From: Streptomyces sp. NBC_00620
GTDB lineage: Bacteria; Actinomycetota; Actinomycetes; Streptomycetales; Streptomycetaceae
Direction: 5' to 3'
Assembly: GCF_026341825.1 (NCBI RefSeq)
Contig: NZ_JAPENY010000001.1
Coordinates: 2,666,001-2,730,000 of the forward strand
DNA: 64,000 nucleotides
Shown: positions 1-9,062 of the stretch, in pieces
Layout: every line of letters starts with the position of its first letter
Position numbering within the stretch: position 1 is the stretch's first letter
The notes under the pieces: generated by a model
Databases searched by the model: none
Seen by the model: only the letters and a program-made list of their open reading frames with translations
What the model was told of the DNA's origin: nothing
Translations under genes and position numbers: made by a program

Positions 1-1
1 C

Positions 2-328
2 TACTCGCCCGGGTTGATCATGCACCTCCGGATGGCCGAGGCGGCCGGCCGGCAGGGCGTGCGGCTCATGGACATGGGGCGTGGCGACAAGGAGTACAAG
101 GACTGGCTCAAGACCCGCGAGCTGCGCGTCGGCGAAGGGTTCGCTACCCGCCCCAGCCCCGTGGCGGCGGCGCACCGACTGTGGCGCAGACCCGTGCGCG
201 GCCTGCGGAACACGGTCCTGGCCCACCCCACACTGCGGGAACCGGCCGACCGCCTGCTGAAGACGGCCGGCACGCTGCGCACCTCGGGCCGCCCGGGCTC
301 CGCCGGAGCGGAACCCCGCCCGCGCTGA
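2..328 (+). CDS. C-terminal part of a GNAT/BioF2-like (CelD-type) acetyltransferase, cut by window edge
   Basis: The reading frame is open to the left edge and stops at 326-328, so only the last ~108 residues are present. The stretch around MDMGRGDKEYKDWL, followed by a basic helical tail, is what I associate with the C-terminus of BioF2-like/CelD acyltransferases, a GNAT-fold family found in exopolysaccharide and cell-surface glycan clusters. The catalytic part lies outside the window. The next gene (DegT-type aminotransferase) is on the same strand 113 bases on and probably belongs to the same operon. The family call rests on a short segment; the reading frame itself is well supported by codon bias. 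Confidence 0.6.
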   Translation, partial: YSPGLIMHLRMAEAAGRQGVRLMDMGRGDKEYKDWLKTRELRVGEGFATRPSPVAAAHRLWRRPVRGLRNTVLAHPTLREPADRLLKTAGTLRTSGRPGSAGAEPRPR

Positions 329-441
329 GCGGGATTCCGCCCCCCCCCCGGCTACCTCTCCCCCACCTCTCCCCCCACCTCACGCCCCGCCGAAATGCCG
401 CGGCGAGGCCCGCCCTGCCCAAAGCAACGGAAGAGGTGACG

Positions 442-1686
442 ATGACGACGTCGTACGGATCGCGGCTTGCCGCGACGATGTCACGGAGGCTCGGACGCGA
501 ATGCGTCTACACGCCCTCGGCACGGCTGGCTCTGTACCTGGCGCTGCGACGCTGGTGCAGGCCGGGCGCACGGGTGCTGATGTCGCCGGTGAACGACGAC
601 GTGATCCTCTTCGTCGTCCTCGCGGCCGGGCTGCGCCCTGTGACGGCCCCGGTGTCCGCATGGGACGGCAACATCGACCCTGCCGCCGTACCCGAGTCGA
701 CCTGGCGGAACGTGGACGCCGTCCTGACCACCAACCTGTACGGGATGCCCGACCGGGTCGCGGAACTGCGCCTGCGCTGCGAGAAGTTGGGGATACCCCT
801 GTTCGAGGACGCGGCGCACGCGATCGGCACGCGAGTGGACGGGCAGCCGATCGGGACGTTCGGGAAGGCGGCGGTGTTCAGCCTGTCCAAGCACGTGGCA
901 TCGACGGCCGGCGGCTTCCTCGCCGTCGAAGACGCGCGCACCCGGCGGGAGTTGGAGACCCTGCGCGACGAACTCCTCGCGCCGCGCCGCCTCCACGACG
1001 ACCTCACCGCGACACTCCGGCCGCTGGCACGTTCGACGGTACGCGGCCTCCACCTGGTGCGTCCTGTCTGGCGGACGCTGCAGCGCCTCGGACTGCTGGA
1101 GCGCGACGACTACCGCATGGCCCTGCGCGCGCCGCAGCTCTCCGAATGCACGCGTGAGGCCCCGAGCCTCGCCGCGTACGAACCCTGGGTACGCGTCGAC
1201 CTGCACGGCTTCCGATCCCGCCACGGAGCCCTGGTGCGCGGGCAGTTGGAGCTGCGGATGGCGGCTCTCGACGGCAACCTCACCCGGCGCGACGCCGGTG
1301 TCTCGCTCCTCGCGGGCACCCCCTGGGCCTCCCCGGCACTCCGCGACCGGGTGGCGGACACCGGCCCTCTCCCGCTCTTCCGGGCGCCGCTCCTGGTACA
1401 CGACCGCGACGCCCTCATAGACCGCCTGGTGAGCCACGGCGTGGTCTCCGGATACGTCTACGACCCCCCGCTCGACGACTACGCGGGCGCGGAGTTCGTC
1501 GAACCGTCCCCCGACCCGTCGGCCGCCCGCTGGTTCGCCTCCCACGTGCTCCCGGCCGACCCGCTCCTGGCCCGCAAGATCGCCAGGGCGCTGGCCAAGG
1601 AACGGACGACCCCCGCGTCCTGGCAGGCCCAGTCCCAGGCCCAGTCCGAGACCCAGCCCCAGGCCCAGCGGGCGGACGCCGACTGA
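442..1686 (+). CDS. DegT/DnrJ/EryC1-family PLP-dependent aminotransferase
   Basis: 414 residues. The start at ATG 442 is chosen because a GGAAGAGG ribosome site lies just upstream; the frame is open further upstream but looks non-coding. FEDAAHAIGT at residues ~121-130 gives the Asp that contacts the PLP pyridine nitrogen, and FSLSKHVASTAGG (~146-158) gives the Schiff-base lysine K150, both hallmarks of the DegT/DnrJ/EryC1/StrS family. These enzymes aminate keto-sugars for surface glycans or secondary metabolites. The C-terminus is a Gln/Ala/Ser-rich low-complexity tail (~AQSQAQSE). The preceding acetyltransferase and the following membrane acyltransferase suggest a surface-polysaccharide modification cluster. 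The substrate cannot be read from sequence. Confidence 0.85.
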   Translation: MTTSYGSRLAATMSRRLGRECVYTPSARLALYLALRRWCRPGARVLMSPVNDDVILFVVLAAGLRPVTAPVSAWDGNIDPAAVPESTWRNVDAVLTTNLYGMPDRVAELRLRCEKLGIPLFEDAAHAIGTRVDGQPIGTFGKAAVFSLSKHVASTAGGFLAVEDARTRRELETLRDELLAPRRLHDDLTATLRPLARSTVRGLHLVRPVWRTLQRLGLLERDDYRMALRAPQLSECTREAPSLAAYEPWVRVDLHGFRSRHGALVRGQLELRMAALDGNLTRRDAGVSLLAGTPWASPALRDRVADTGPLPLFRAPLLVHDRDALIDRLVSHGVVSGYVYDPPLDDYAGAEFVEPSPDPSAARWFASHVLPADPLLARKIARALAKERTTPASWQAQSQAQSETQPQAQRADAD

Positions 1687-1983
1687 GCTGTCCTGCTGCC
1701 CTCCCGTCCATCGTCACCCCTTTCACAGTGGGAACACAGGAGACGTGAAGAGGGGGCACAGTCGCGCGCGGTCGGATCGGTACCCGGGAGTCTCGACCGA
1801 CCCGTCGGCCGTACTTTTGCCCACCGCGCAATCGGGTAGTCGAGCACTTCTACGGTTTGTGGACCTACAGGTTGCTGAGTACACCGAATTGTTCCGGGCG
1901 ACGCAGTGGGCAGGCGGAAGGCGATCCTCTTCATGGGCAGGGCACCGAGCGGGCAAGTGACGACCGGAGACCGGGAAGGGGAG

Positions 1984-3180
1984 GTGAAGGAGGATTCCCC
2001 GGGGCATTCCGCAGGGCATTCACCTGCGCCGGAGTCCTCGAGAAGAGGCATTTCGGGCGGGGGCTTCCCGTCGGCGGCCGCGCGCAGCGGCCGGGTGGGC
2101 GGGCTGGACGGCCTGCGGACCCTGGCGGTGCTGATGGTCATCGTCTACCACGTGGAGTCGGGCCTGCTGCCGGGCGGCTCCGTCGCGGTGGATGTGTTCT
2201 TCACCATCAGCGGCTTCGTCATCACCCGACTGCTGCTCGCCGAGTACGCCCGCACAGGCGGCCTCGACCTCCTGGGCTTCTACCGGCGCCGCTGGCTGCG
2301 ACTGGTCCCCGCCCTGCTCGTGGTCTGCGCGGTGTGTGCGGTCCTTGAGCTCACCACCTCGCTGTGGTCCTTCGACAGCTCGTGGACGGCCGCCGGACTG
2401 GCGGCGCTGTTCGTGGTGAACATCGTGCGGGCCGCGCAGCCCGGGACCTACTCCGACCTGACCGGACCGCTGGGCCACACCTGGTCGCTCGGCGTCGAGG
2501 AGCAGTTCTACTTCCTCTGGCCGCTCCTGTTGCTGGTCCTGCTGAGGTGGCTGCGCGCCCGCACGGTGCTGATCTGCACGGCGGTCCTGTGCGCGCTGCC
2601 GGTGCTGTGGCGGTGGGTGCTGTGGAACCCCGACGCGGCCCACCGCATCTACAACGGCACGGACACCCGCGCCGACCAGCTGCTCGCCGGCGCCCTCGTG
2701 GCGGTGGTCCTGGCCCGGCTGCGCGCGGACGATCCCCGGCTGCGGTGGCTGCGTACGTGGGCCGGACGGCTGGCCCTGCCCGCCCTCGGCACGCTGCTGC
2801 TGATCGCCCGGTACGTGCCGATCACCGGCCACGTGGGCTGGTGGACGCCGGTCTGGTACACCGTCGGATTCCTGGCGGTGGCGGTGGTGTCCGCCACGCT
2901 GGTGGCGGGGCTCGAACTGCGGCAGGACGGACGGCTGTCCCGGCTGCTGGCGGTGGCCCCGCTGGCCTGGGTCGGCCGCAACCTCAGCTACGGGATGTAT
3001 CTGTGGCACTACCCGGTCGTGCGGCTGCTGGCCTCCCTCGGTGTGGAGGAGGGGCGACTGGCGGCGACGCTGGTGCTGACCGTCGTCATGGCCCTGCTGT
3101 CGTACGTCCTGGTGGAGGAGCCGCTGATGCGCCGCGGTAGGAAGAGCCGCCCGAAGGCGGCATCGCCTCAGACCCGCTGA
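1984..3180 (+). CDS. Acyltransferase-3 (OafA/YrhL-type) integral membrane acyltransferase
   Basis: About 398 residues from GTG 1984, which has a GGAAGGGG ribosome site at the right distance; in-frame starts at 1906 and 1933 are possible. After a short Ser/Pro-rich cytoplasmic leader the protein starts GLDGLRTLAVLMVIVYHVES, the classic acyltransferase-3 entry with the conserved His, then VDVFFTISGFVITRLL and FYRRRWLRLVPALL, followed by about ten membrane helices. The GVEEQFYFLWPLLL motif is also family-typical. Such proteins move acetyl or other acyl groups onto surface sugars or peptidoglycan precursors. The stop codon overlaps the 3' end of the convergent TetR gene by 13 bases. Confidence 0.9.
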   Translation: MKEDSPGHSAGHSPAPESSRRGISGGGFPSAAARSGRVGGLDGLRTLAVLMVIVYHVESGLLPGGSVAVDVFFTISGFVITRLLLAEYARTGGLDLLGFYRRRWLRLVPALLVVCAVCAVLELTTSLWSFDSSWTAAGLAALFVVNIVRAAQPGTYSDLTGPLGHTWSLGVEEQFYFLWPLLLLVLLRWLRARTVLICTAVLCALPVLWRWVLWNPDAAHRIYNGTDTRADQLLAGALVAVVLARLRADDPRLRWLRTWAGRLALPALGTLLLIARYVPITGHVGWWTPVWYTVGFLAVAVVSATLVAGLELRQDGRLSRLLAVAPLAWVGRNLSYGMYLWHYPVVRLLASLGVEEGRLAATLVLTVVMALLSYVLVEEPLMRRGRKSRPKAASPQTR

Positions 3181-3902
3181 TTCTGGTTCGGGCCCTGGTC
3201 CTGGTCCTGGTCCTGGTCCCGGTCCGGGTTCTGGTTCTGACGGGATCGCGCGTCGTGTGCGCTGGCGTCGACGAGGGCCTGGTCGACGCCTTCCACGTCG
3301 GCGATTCCAGGGGGAAGTGTGTCGACGTCCGGCCTGGCCCGAAGGCCGTCGATGAGGATGGCGAGGTAGCGGCGCCAGGCATCGGATCCCGCGTCGAACT
3401 CGCTGACCGCGGCGGTCATCAGCTGCAGGACCGGGAAGTCGGAGGGGACCACGTCGGCGCGGAGCTTGCCCTGCTCCTGCGCCCGCGCCAGCAGCCGCTG
3501 CACGGCGGGATTCAAGCGCCCGTGTATCTGTGCCTGCCGGGCCGGCCCATGCCCGGTGCCCAGCATGACCTCGCGCAGGCCCCGGTCGAAGGACTGGACT
3601 TCGCAGACCTGTTCCAAGCAGCGCGTCAGCCCCAGCCAGGCATCCTCCTCGGCCAGTGCCTCGGTGAGGTATCGGTCGACGGTGTCGACCATGTCGCCGA
3701 AGAGCGCGTCGACGAGCTCCTCCTTGTTGGCGAAGCGCCGGTACACCGTGCCGACGCCCAGATGCGCGTGATGGGCGACGTCATTGAGCGTCGCAGCGAC
3801 CCCGCGATCGCGGAAGACCTCCCGTGCCGCCGCCAGGATCAGCCGGCGGTTGCGCTCCGCGTCCTTGCGCAGGGGCGGCTGCCGGGGCTTGTCGGCGGTC
3901 AT
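3168..3902 (-). CDS. TetR/AcrR-family transcriptional regulator with acidic Gln/Asp repeat tail
   Basis: 244 residues. The N-terminal helix-turn-helix (~residues 20-65; LNDVAHHAHLGVGTVYRRF) is typical of TetR repressors, followed by an all-helical ligand domain. The last ~30 residues are a low-complexity tail in which Asp-Gln and Asn-Gln alternate (RDQDQDQDQGPNQNQ). This tail is encoded by a short CTGGTC-type microsatellite at 3181-3230, so its length probably varies between strains. The gene is divergent from the lipoprotein hydrolase at 4095; an inverted repeat at 3991-4013 is a plausible operator for both. The ligand is unknown. Confidence 0.9.
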   Translation of the reverse strand: MTADKPRQPPLRKDAERNRRLILAAAREVFRDRGVAATLNDVAHHAHLGVGTVYRRFANKEELVDALFGDMVDTVDRYLTEALAEEDAWLGLTRCLEQVCEVQSFDRGLREVMLGTGHGPARQAQIHGRLNPAVQRLLARAQEQGKLRADVVPSDFPVLQLMTAAVSEFDAGSDAWRRYLAILIDGLRARPDVDTLPPGIADVEGVDQALVDASAHDARSRQNQNPDRDQDQDQDQGPNQNQRV

Positions 3903-3990
3903 GGCTTCGCTCCGTGGCAGCGGGCAGTGGGAGATCGGGCTGACTCATGGTAGCCGCGCACCCGAGTGAGGCATGTGCACCGCAGACAGT

Positions 3991-4013
3991 AAGTGGATGC
4001 GATCTATCCACTT
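3991..4013. promoter_or_regulatory. Candidate TetR operator (8-bp inverted repeat, 7-nt spacer)
   Basis: AAGTGGAT at 3991-3998 is exactly the reverse complement of ATCCACTT at 4006-4013. It lies between the divergent TetR gene and the lipoprotein hydrolase, the usual place for an autoregulatory TetR operator. A second, overlapping palindrome (CGGATATCCG at 4036-4045, extended to 4052) lies closer to the hydrolase gene and could be a second site. Assignment to this regulator is inferred from position. Confidence 0.55.
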
Positions 4014-4094
4014 AGTTGCTAGACTCCGAGTGAAGCGGATATCCGATATCCGTTTCCTTGCTGCTGCACATTGAATACACGGAAGGAGCGAGTC

Positions 4095-5249
4095 ATGGCC
4101 ATTCGGAGCCGCCTCGCCGTCACTGTCACCGGAGCCGTTGCCCTGGGGCTGCTGCTCACCGCCTGCTCCTCGGGTTCGAGCAGCACGGGTTCCAGCTCTT
4201 CCTCGTCGTCGGCGCTCGGCGCCTGCCCCAAGGAATCCACGTCGACCGCGGCCCCCGAGGGCGGTGGAACATCGTCGGGAGCGGCGATCCAGATCTCCAA
4301 GACGGTGAAGGCCACGGACACCAGCACCAGCACGGTCATCGATCCGACGGGACCGGCGATCCAGTGCGGGCAGGTCGACCTCACGAGCCACAAGGACATC
4401 GTCTACTCCTCGCCGACCACGGGCGGGAAGAAGACCGACCTCAAGCTGGACCTCCAGGTGCCGAAGGACTCCGGGGCGAAGCCCCTGGTCGTGTACATCA
4501 CCGGCGGCGGCTTCGTCACGGACGACAAGACGGCGAACCTCGCGCAGCGCACCTATGTCGCCGAGCAGGGCTACGCCGTGGCGAGCATCGAATACCGCAC
4601 GATCGGCAACGGCGCGACCTACAAGGACGGGGTCGCCGACGTGAAGTCGGCCATCCGCTATCTCCGCGCGCACGCCGACGAGTACGGCATCGACGGCACC
4701 AAGGTCGCCGTCTGGGGCCAGTCCGCGGGCGGATACCTCGCGGCCATGGCGGGCACCACCAACGGCGACAAGCAGTTCGACATCGGTGACAACCTCGACC
4801 AGAGCAGCGAAGTGCAGGCCGTCGTCGACGAGTTCGGGGCGGGTGACCTGTCGAAGATCGCCGACGACCTCGACGCGGCGACGCAGAAGGCGTACAACGC
4901 CCCGGGCAGCTTCGTCAACGCGTACGTCTTCGGGCCGGGCTCCAAGAAGACCGTCACCAGTGACGCGGCGGCCAACGCGGCCGCGAACCCGGCGAGTTAC
5001 AGCAACTCCAGGACCGCGCCGTTCATCCTGCTCCAGGGCGACAACGACCACATCATTTCCCCCGGCCAGTCGCTCATCCTCGCCGACGCCCTCAAGGCCA
5101 AGGGCGTCGACGCGACCAGGTACGTGGTCAAGGGCGCCAACCACGGCGACATGTCCTTCCTCGGCGACCCCGAGGCGGGCATCCCCTGGTCGACCCAGAA
5201 GGTCATGGGCACGATCACGGGCTTCCTCGACGAGCGGATCGGCGGCTGA
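4095..5249 (+). CDS. Secreted lipoprotein alpha/beta hydrolase (BD-FAE/esterase-like)
   Basis: 384 residues from ATG 4095, with GGAAGGAG directly upstream. The N-terminus is a lipoprotein signal with lipobox LLTAC (Cys ~24), followed by a Ser/Gly-rich linker, so the enzyme is probably anchored outside the membrane. The catalytic domain shows an oxyanion segment (YITGGGFV), the nucleophile elbow GQSAGG with Ser ~210, an acid in the GDNDH region and a final His in KGANHGDM, the order of the alpha/beta-hydrolase triad. It most resembles the BD-FAE/carboxylesterase group. It is divergent from the TetR gene, which likely represses it. The substrate is unknown. Confidence 0.88.
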   Translation: MAIRSRLAVTVTGAVALGLLLTACSSGSSSTGSSSSSSSALGACPKESTSTAAPEGGGTSSGAAIQISKTVKATDTSTSTVIDPTGPAIQCGQVDLTSHKDIVYSSPTTGGKKTDLKLDLQVPKDSGAKPLVVYITGGGFVTDDKTANLAQRTYVAEQGYAVASIEYRTIGNGATYKDGVADVKSAIRYLRAHADEYGIDGTKVAVWGQSAGGYLAAMAGTTNGDKQFDIGDNLDQSSEVQAVVDEFGAGDLSKIADDLDAATQKAYNAPGSFVNAYVFGPGSKKTVTSDAAANAAANPASYSNSRTAPFILLQGDNDHIISPGQSLILADALKAKGVDATRYVVKGANHGDMSFLGDPEAGIPWSTQKVMGTITGFLDERIGG

Positions 5250-5274
5250 CCTCCAGCAACTGGGGCCGGGCGGT

Positions 5275-6432
5275 TCAGCGGCCGCGAGTGTTGCTTCGCC
5301 CCACCGGTACGCGCATCAGGTCCTCGCCCAGGATCATCCGGCCACCGAAGTCGGCGCGGCGCGCGCTGTCGCGCAGGAGCCGGCGCCAGGTGGCGTCCGA
5401 GGTGGCGGCCGGATTTCCGGGACTGAGGTGGGTGGCGACCAGTGTCCGCACCCCGGACTCGGCGGCGATCCGCCCGAGTTCGGACACGTCGGTGTGTGTG
5501 GCCAGGATGTGGTCGATGAGGTACTGCGGCAGGCCGAGGGCCGCGAGCCCGTCGGGGTGGAGGGCTTCGTGCACCAGGACGTCGGCGCCCCGGGCGAGCC
5601 CGATGACGTTCGGCGTCGGGGTCGTGTCGCCGGAGAAGACGACGCTGCCGTGATCGGTGTCGAAACGGTACGCGTAGGCGGGGTAGACCGCGCCGTGCGG
5701 GACCAGCACGGCGGTGACCTTCACATCGTCGTTCTCCATGACCGTGAACGGCGCCATCACGGGGGCGGTGTTCGTGGCGGAGGCGCCGGTGCCCGCAGGC
5801 GGAAGTACGTCGTGCACCCGTAGCAGGGAAGCCGGGTCGATACCGATGTGCTCGGTCATGAAGAAGGTGGGGGCGGCGGCGTACGCCTGTCCTGCCAGCC
5901 TGGTCATGTCGACGGTGCCGGGAACGGGCCCGGGGGCTCCGGCGACGGTGGAAGCGATGCCTGCCGGGCCGGGACCGTACACGTCGATCGGACTCCGGAA
6001 GCCCTGCGCGCCGGCGGCGCCGGCCGCGAGCATCGGGAAGGCGTAGTAGTCGACGACATGGTCGGCGTGCAGGTGGGTGAGGAAGATGGCCGCCAGTGAG
6101 GGCATCGACAGCCCGGCACGCATGTACTGGCTCACCGCGCCCCGCCCGCAATCGACCACGTACGTCCGGCCGTTGACCACCAGCGCCTGCGAGATCCCGT
6201 ACCGGGCCGCGAGCGGCGGCGGCCCGGAGTTGGTGCCGAGGAGGGTGAGCGACAGCCTCGTATCGGAGGAGGCGTCCGAGTTCGCAGCCGCCGCTGCCTC
6301 CCGGCTCAGCAGCGGCACGGTGACAGCCGCGGCGGACGCGGCCACCGCGCCGAGCAGGGTCCTACGAGTTGTCGACGCCGACGCCGACGCCGACGCTGAC
6401 GCGCCTGTGCACTCGATCGAGGATTCACACAT
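5275..6432 (-). CDS. Tat-exported metallo-beta-lactamase-fold hydrolase
   Basis: 385 residues from ATG 6432; a GAAGGAG ribosome site precedes it. The N-terminus has an Ala-Ser alternating run (residues ~10-20), then a twin-arginine signal (TTRRTLLGAV) with a hydrophobic stretch. The zinc-binding THLHADH motif is at ~119-125; SGDTTP, the HEALH segment and ATHLSPGN supply the other metal ligands in the order seen in RNase Z-like/arylsulfatase-like MBL proteins. Tat export fits folding with metal in the cytoplasm before secretion. It is transcribed toward the convergent lipoprotein hydrolase. It lacks features that would mark it as a true beta-lactamase; the substrate is unknown. Confidence 0.88.
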   Translation of the reverse strand: MCESSIECTGASASASASASTTRRTLLGAVAASAAAVTVPLLSREAAAAANSDASSDTRLSLTLLGTNSGPPPLAARYGISQALVVNGRTYVVDCGRGAVSQYMRAGLSMPSLAAIFLTHLHADHVVDYYAFPMLAAGAAGAQGFRSPIDVYGPGPAGIASTVAGAPGPVPGTVDMTRLAGQAYAAAPTFFMTEHIGIDPASLLRVHDVLPPAGTGASATNTAPVMAPFTVMENDDVKVTAVLVPHGAVYPAYAYRFDTDHGSVVFSGDTTPTPNVIGLARGADVLVHEALHPDGLAALGLPQYLIDHILATHTDVSELGRIAAESGVRTLVATHLSPGNPAATSDATWRRLLRDSARRADFGGRMILGEDLMRVPVGRSNTRGR

Positions 6433-6655
6433 GAGGCATTTGCTCCTTCGCGGCTCCTGGTACGCGGAGCCACCCTCACCAGGACGCGAATGCCTGTCCA
6501 CAGCCCGGTACGAACTCGGGCTTCGCGGCGTGCAGCATGAGATTGCGTACTGCGAACGAGCTGCTTGCGGAGGCGGGATGCCAGGTCGGGTTCCGCCTGC
6601 GCCGGCCCGACGCGGGCCCGACGGGCAGGGCGAGCGCCGGGCGTCCTCGTCCGGG

Positions 6656-8092
6656 TCAGGTCGCCGGCAGTTCCTCCGCGTGTAGCCGGCCCGCGTGCAC
6701 CGCGTCGACCAGGGCCTGGTGGTCGCGCTCGTTCTGGTCGGCGTATGTCTCCGCGAATGTGGCGAGTGCTCGGTCGAACGGGTCGCCGTTGCCCAGGTAC
6801 GCGGCGATCGCGATCCGGTCGCCGGACCGGGCGTGCGCACGGGCCAGCGTGACCCCGCACAGTTCGCCGAACGCCTGCATGTCCTTCGGCCGCATCCTTT
6901 CCGGCATGGCGATGCCCTTCCAGTCACGCAACTGGCGGATGTAGAAGTCGCGTTGCCTGCCGTCCATCCCGTCCACGCGTTCCCAGCCGAGGAAGATGTC
7001 GCTCGTGGCCTGCATCAACCGCTGGCCCGCGACCACGCGTTCGCCCTGGTTGCGGTACTGGCTGGCGCCGACGTGTTCGGCGAGCACGGAGGTGTCGGCC
7101 TCCTTGGCCTGGAGGAAGAGCGGGTCCTGGCCGTCCCGGCCGAGGAGGAGGAAGATCCAGCAGCGGGTGCCGACGCTGCCGACGCCGACCACCTTGCGGG
7201 CGACGTCCGCCAGCCGGTAGTCCTCCAGGAGCGTGCGCCGGTCGGAAGCGAGAGTGCGGCCGTACCGCTCGATCAGTCCGCGGAACTGCCGCTCCAGCGC
7301 GTTGCGTTCGACGTCCGGCAGCAGGTCGCCCGCCGGGGTGAGCAGCGGGGGGTCCGCCGCGATCCTGGGCCGGCCGTCGACCGTCTCGGTGAGCTTGTCG
7401 AAGGCCTGCAGGCTGTCGCGGGTGCGGGCCTTCTCCATGGCGCGGGTCAGGTTCTCCCGACCGCGCTTCGTTCCGTGGAGTCCGCCGCCGGCGAGGGACT
7501 CGAGGAGGCCCGCGTCGATCTTCGCGTACCAGACGTCGAGGTTGCCCGTGCCCGCGAAGCGGATCATCGCCTCGCGGTACGAACGGACCGTGGAACTCAC
7601 GATGCGGGCGCGCTCGGAGTCGTCGAAGCCGTTGGCCCGGCCCGCGATGACGAGACTCGCCGACAGCCGTTTGACGTCCCACTCCCAGGGACCCGGCAGT
7701 GTCTCGTCGAAGTCGTTGATGTCGAACATCAACTGTCTCTCGGGCGAGGCGAGTAGACGGAAGTTCAGCATGTGCGCGTCCCCGCACAGCTGGGCCGTGA
7801 GTCCCGAGGCCGGGCTGTCGGCCAGGTCGGACGCCATGATCGCGGCGGCGCCCCGGTAGAAGCGGAACGGGGCTTCCATCATCCGTCCGTAGCGGATCGG
7901 GACGAGTTCGGGCAGCCTTGCCGCGGACTGCGCCTCCAGGATCGCCAGCGGGTCCGGCCGGTCCGGAGACGGCTTGTACTCGGCGTGACCCGACCGGGGC
8001 GAGCGGCGCCGCGCCTCCTTTCCGAGAGCCGCGCGTTCCTCGGGCGTGCCGCGGAGTGCCGCGCGCATCGCCGTGGTCGCGTTCTGGGCCAT
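6656..8092 (-). CDS. DUF2252 family protein
   Basis: 478 residues, with an AGGAGGG site before ATG 8092. Family-typical segments include FYRGAAAIMASDLA (~77-90), LCGDAHMLNFR, FDINDFDETLPGPWEWDVKRL and the C-terminal YADQNERDHQAL. DUF2252 proteins have a kinase-like (aminoglycoside-phosphotransferase-like) fold, and the GDAH..N and DINDFDE segments look like a catalytic loop and metal-binding loop. No function is established that I know of. The length is normal for the family. The downstream neighbour on the same strand is a Tat-exported MBL hydrolase about 220 bases away. Confidence 0.88.
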   Translation of the reverse strand: MAQNATTAMRAALRGTPEERAALGKEARRRSPRSGHAEYKPSPDRPDPLAILEAQSAARLPELVPIRYGRMMEAPFRFYRGAAAIMASDLADSPASGLTAQLCGDAHMLNFRLLASPERQLMFDINDFDETLPGPWEWDVKRLSASLVIAGRANGFDDSERARIVSSTVRSYREAMIRFAGTGNLDVWYAKIDAGLLESLAGGGLHGTKRGRENLTRAMEKARTRDSLQAFDKLTETVDGRPRIAADPPLLTPAGDLLPDVERNALERQFRGLIERYGRTLASDRRTLLEDYRLADVARKVVGVGSVGTRCWIFLLLGRDGQDPLFLQAKEADTSVLAEHVGASQYRNQGERVVAGQRLMQATSDIFLGWERVDGMDGRQRDFYIRQLRDWKGIAMPERMRPKDMQAFGELCGVTLARAHARSGDRIAIAAYLGNGDPFDRALATFAETYADQNERDHQALVDAVHAGRLHAEELPAT

Positions 8093-8140
8093 CGAGGACC
8101 CTCCTGCCTGATCCTGCGGCCGCCGGGTGGGCGTCCGCTC

Positions 8141-8467
8141 TCAGCCCTGGGACTCGATCTCCGCATCGGCGACGGCGATGGCGATGCCGAGTGCCGTGGC
8201 GATGTTGCCTGCTGCCGTCATGACGCGGGCCGTGCCCACGATGGGCGCGATGGCGACCAGGACATCCTGCAACTGCTCGGCGGTCAGGCCGGTTTGGAGG
8301 GCGGGGTCGATATGGGCAACGTAGGAGATCGGCGGGGCGTCCGAGGCGGCCAGTGCCGCGATACGCGTGAGTATGAGCATGTCCGGGGCCAGCCCGCATC
8401 GCTCGATCGAGTCGACCGTCATGGCGGCGAGGGTGTCCAGGACAGGAGTTTCAGATGCAGTGGCCAT
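8141..8467 (-). CDS. Carboxymuconolactone decarboxylase (CMD)-family protein
   Basis: 108 residues, all-helical. The segment GLTAEQLQDVLVAIAPIVGTARVMTA is characteristic of the CMD fold. I see no CxxC pair, so it is not an AhpD-type thiol reductase, and its activity is unknown. It lies upstream of and on the same strand as the DUF2252 gene (48 bases apart), so the two may be cotranscribed. The 8092-8141 gap carries only the ribosome site of the DUF2252 gene. Confidence 0.75.
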   Translation of the reverse strand: MATASETPVLDTLAAMTVDSIERCGLAPDMLILTRIAALAASDAPPISYVAHIDPALQTGLTAEQLQDVLVAIAPIVGTARVMTAAGNIATALGIAIAVADAEIESQG

Positions 8468-9062
8468 GTCGAATGCCTCCTAAGTGTGGCCGGCGGCGAA
8501 GACGACCCAGCCGCTCCCGATGCCGGTTTTCGCGGGAATCCGCACTGCCGCACCCGAGCGCGCCCCGCTCACATGAGTCGTCATTGCCGGCTCCCTGATG
8601 TCGCACGGCTCCTCACAACCGGGGTACCTGTTCGGCTGATCGGGTTACTTCCACTCTCGACCTGTAGGGCGTGTTGTGCACCTCAGGGCGTGCGGCGACG
8701 GGAAGCGGCTCTGGCGGAGCGCGACGGCAGATCCCGCCCGGCTCAGCGCAGGCGTCGCGGACCGCTGTGCTGTTTCCCGGCGCCTTCCGGTGCGTCCTGG
8801 GCCTCGCGCAGGTCGGGGGTGGTGGCCTTCGCGGCGTCGTGCCCTGGCTCGGCATCCTGCGCTTCTACAGCCCCGAGCAGCCGTTCTTCGACAAGACGTG
8901 GCGGCCGGGCGAGGTGGAACCCGCCGACTGACACGGACGGCCGGTGCCTTGCGGAGGTTGTGGTTCTGCTCCCGCGCCATCAGAGGGTGTTCTTCGTCCC
9001 CCGCCCACAGGGCGTCTCATACTCCGGAAGCGCTACTCGGAGTGCGTGTATCACTACCCTGA
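8468..9062. other. 595-base stretch without an intact gene, holding a gene remnant
   Basis: No frame here shows a convincing complete gene. The only recognisable protein segment is the C-terminal DUF1254/DUF1214-like scrap at 8845-8931. Codon bias is weak throughout, consistent with decaying sequence. Confidence 0.6.
8845..8931 (+). pseudogene. C-terminal remnant of a DUF1254/DUF1214-type protein
   Basis: The 28 residues WLGILRFYSPEQPFFDKTW and onward, ending at a stop, match my memory of how DUF1254/DUF1214 proteins end (LRLYGPxxPFFDKTWxPGDIEP). Nothing upstream in this frame resembles the rest of that ~450-residue family, so this is a 3' scrap left by a deletion. It is short, hence the moderate confidence. 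Confidence 0.5.

Noticed and set aside
5275..6432. True beta-lactamase
   Set aside because: The THLHADH motif shows the metallo-beta-lactamase fold, but the overall pattern is closer to RNase Z/arylsulfatase-like hydrolases, and nothing links it to antibiotic hydrolysis.
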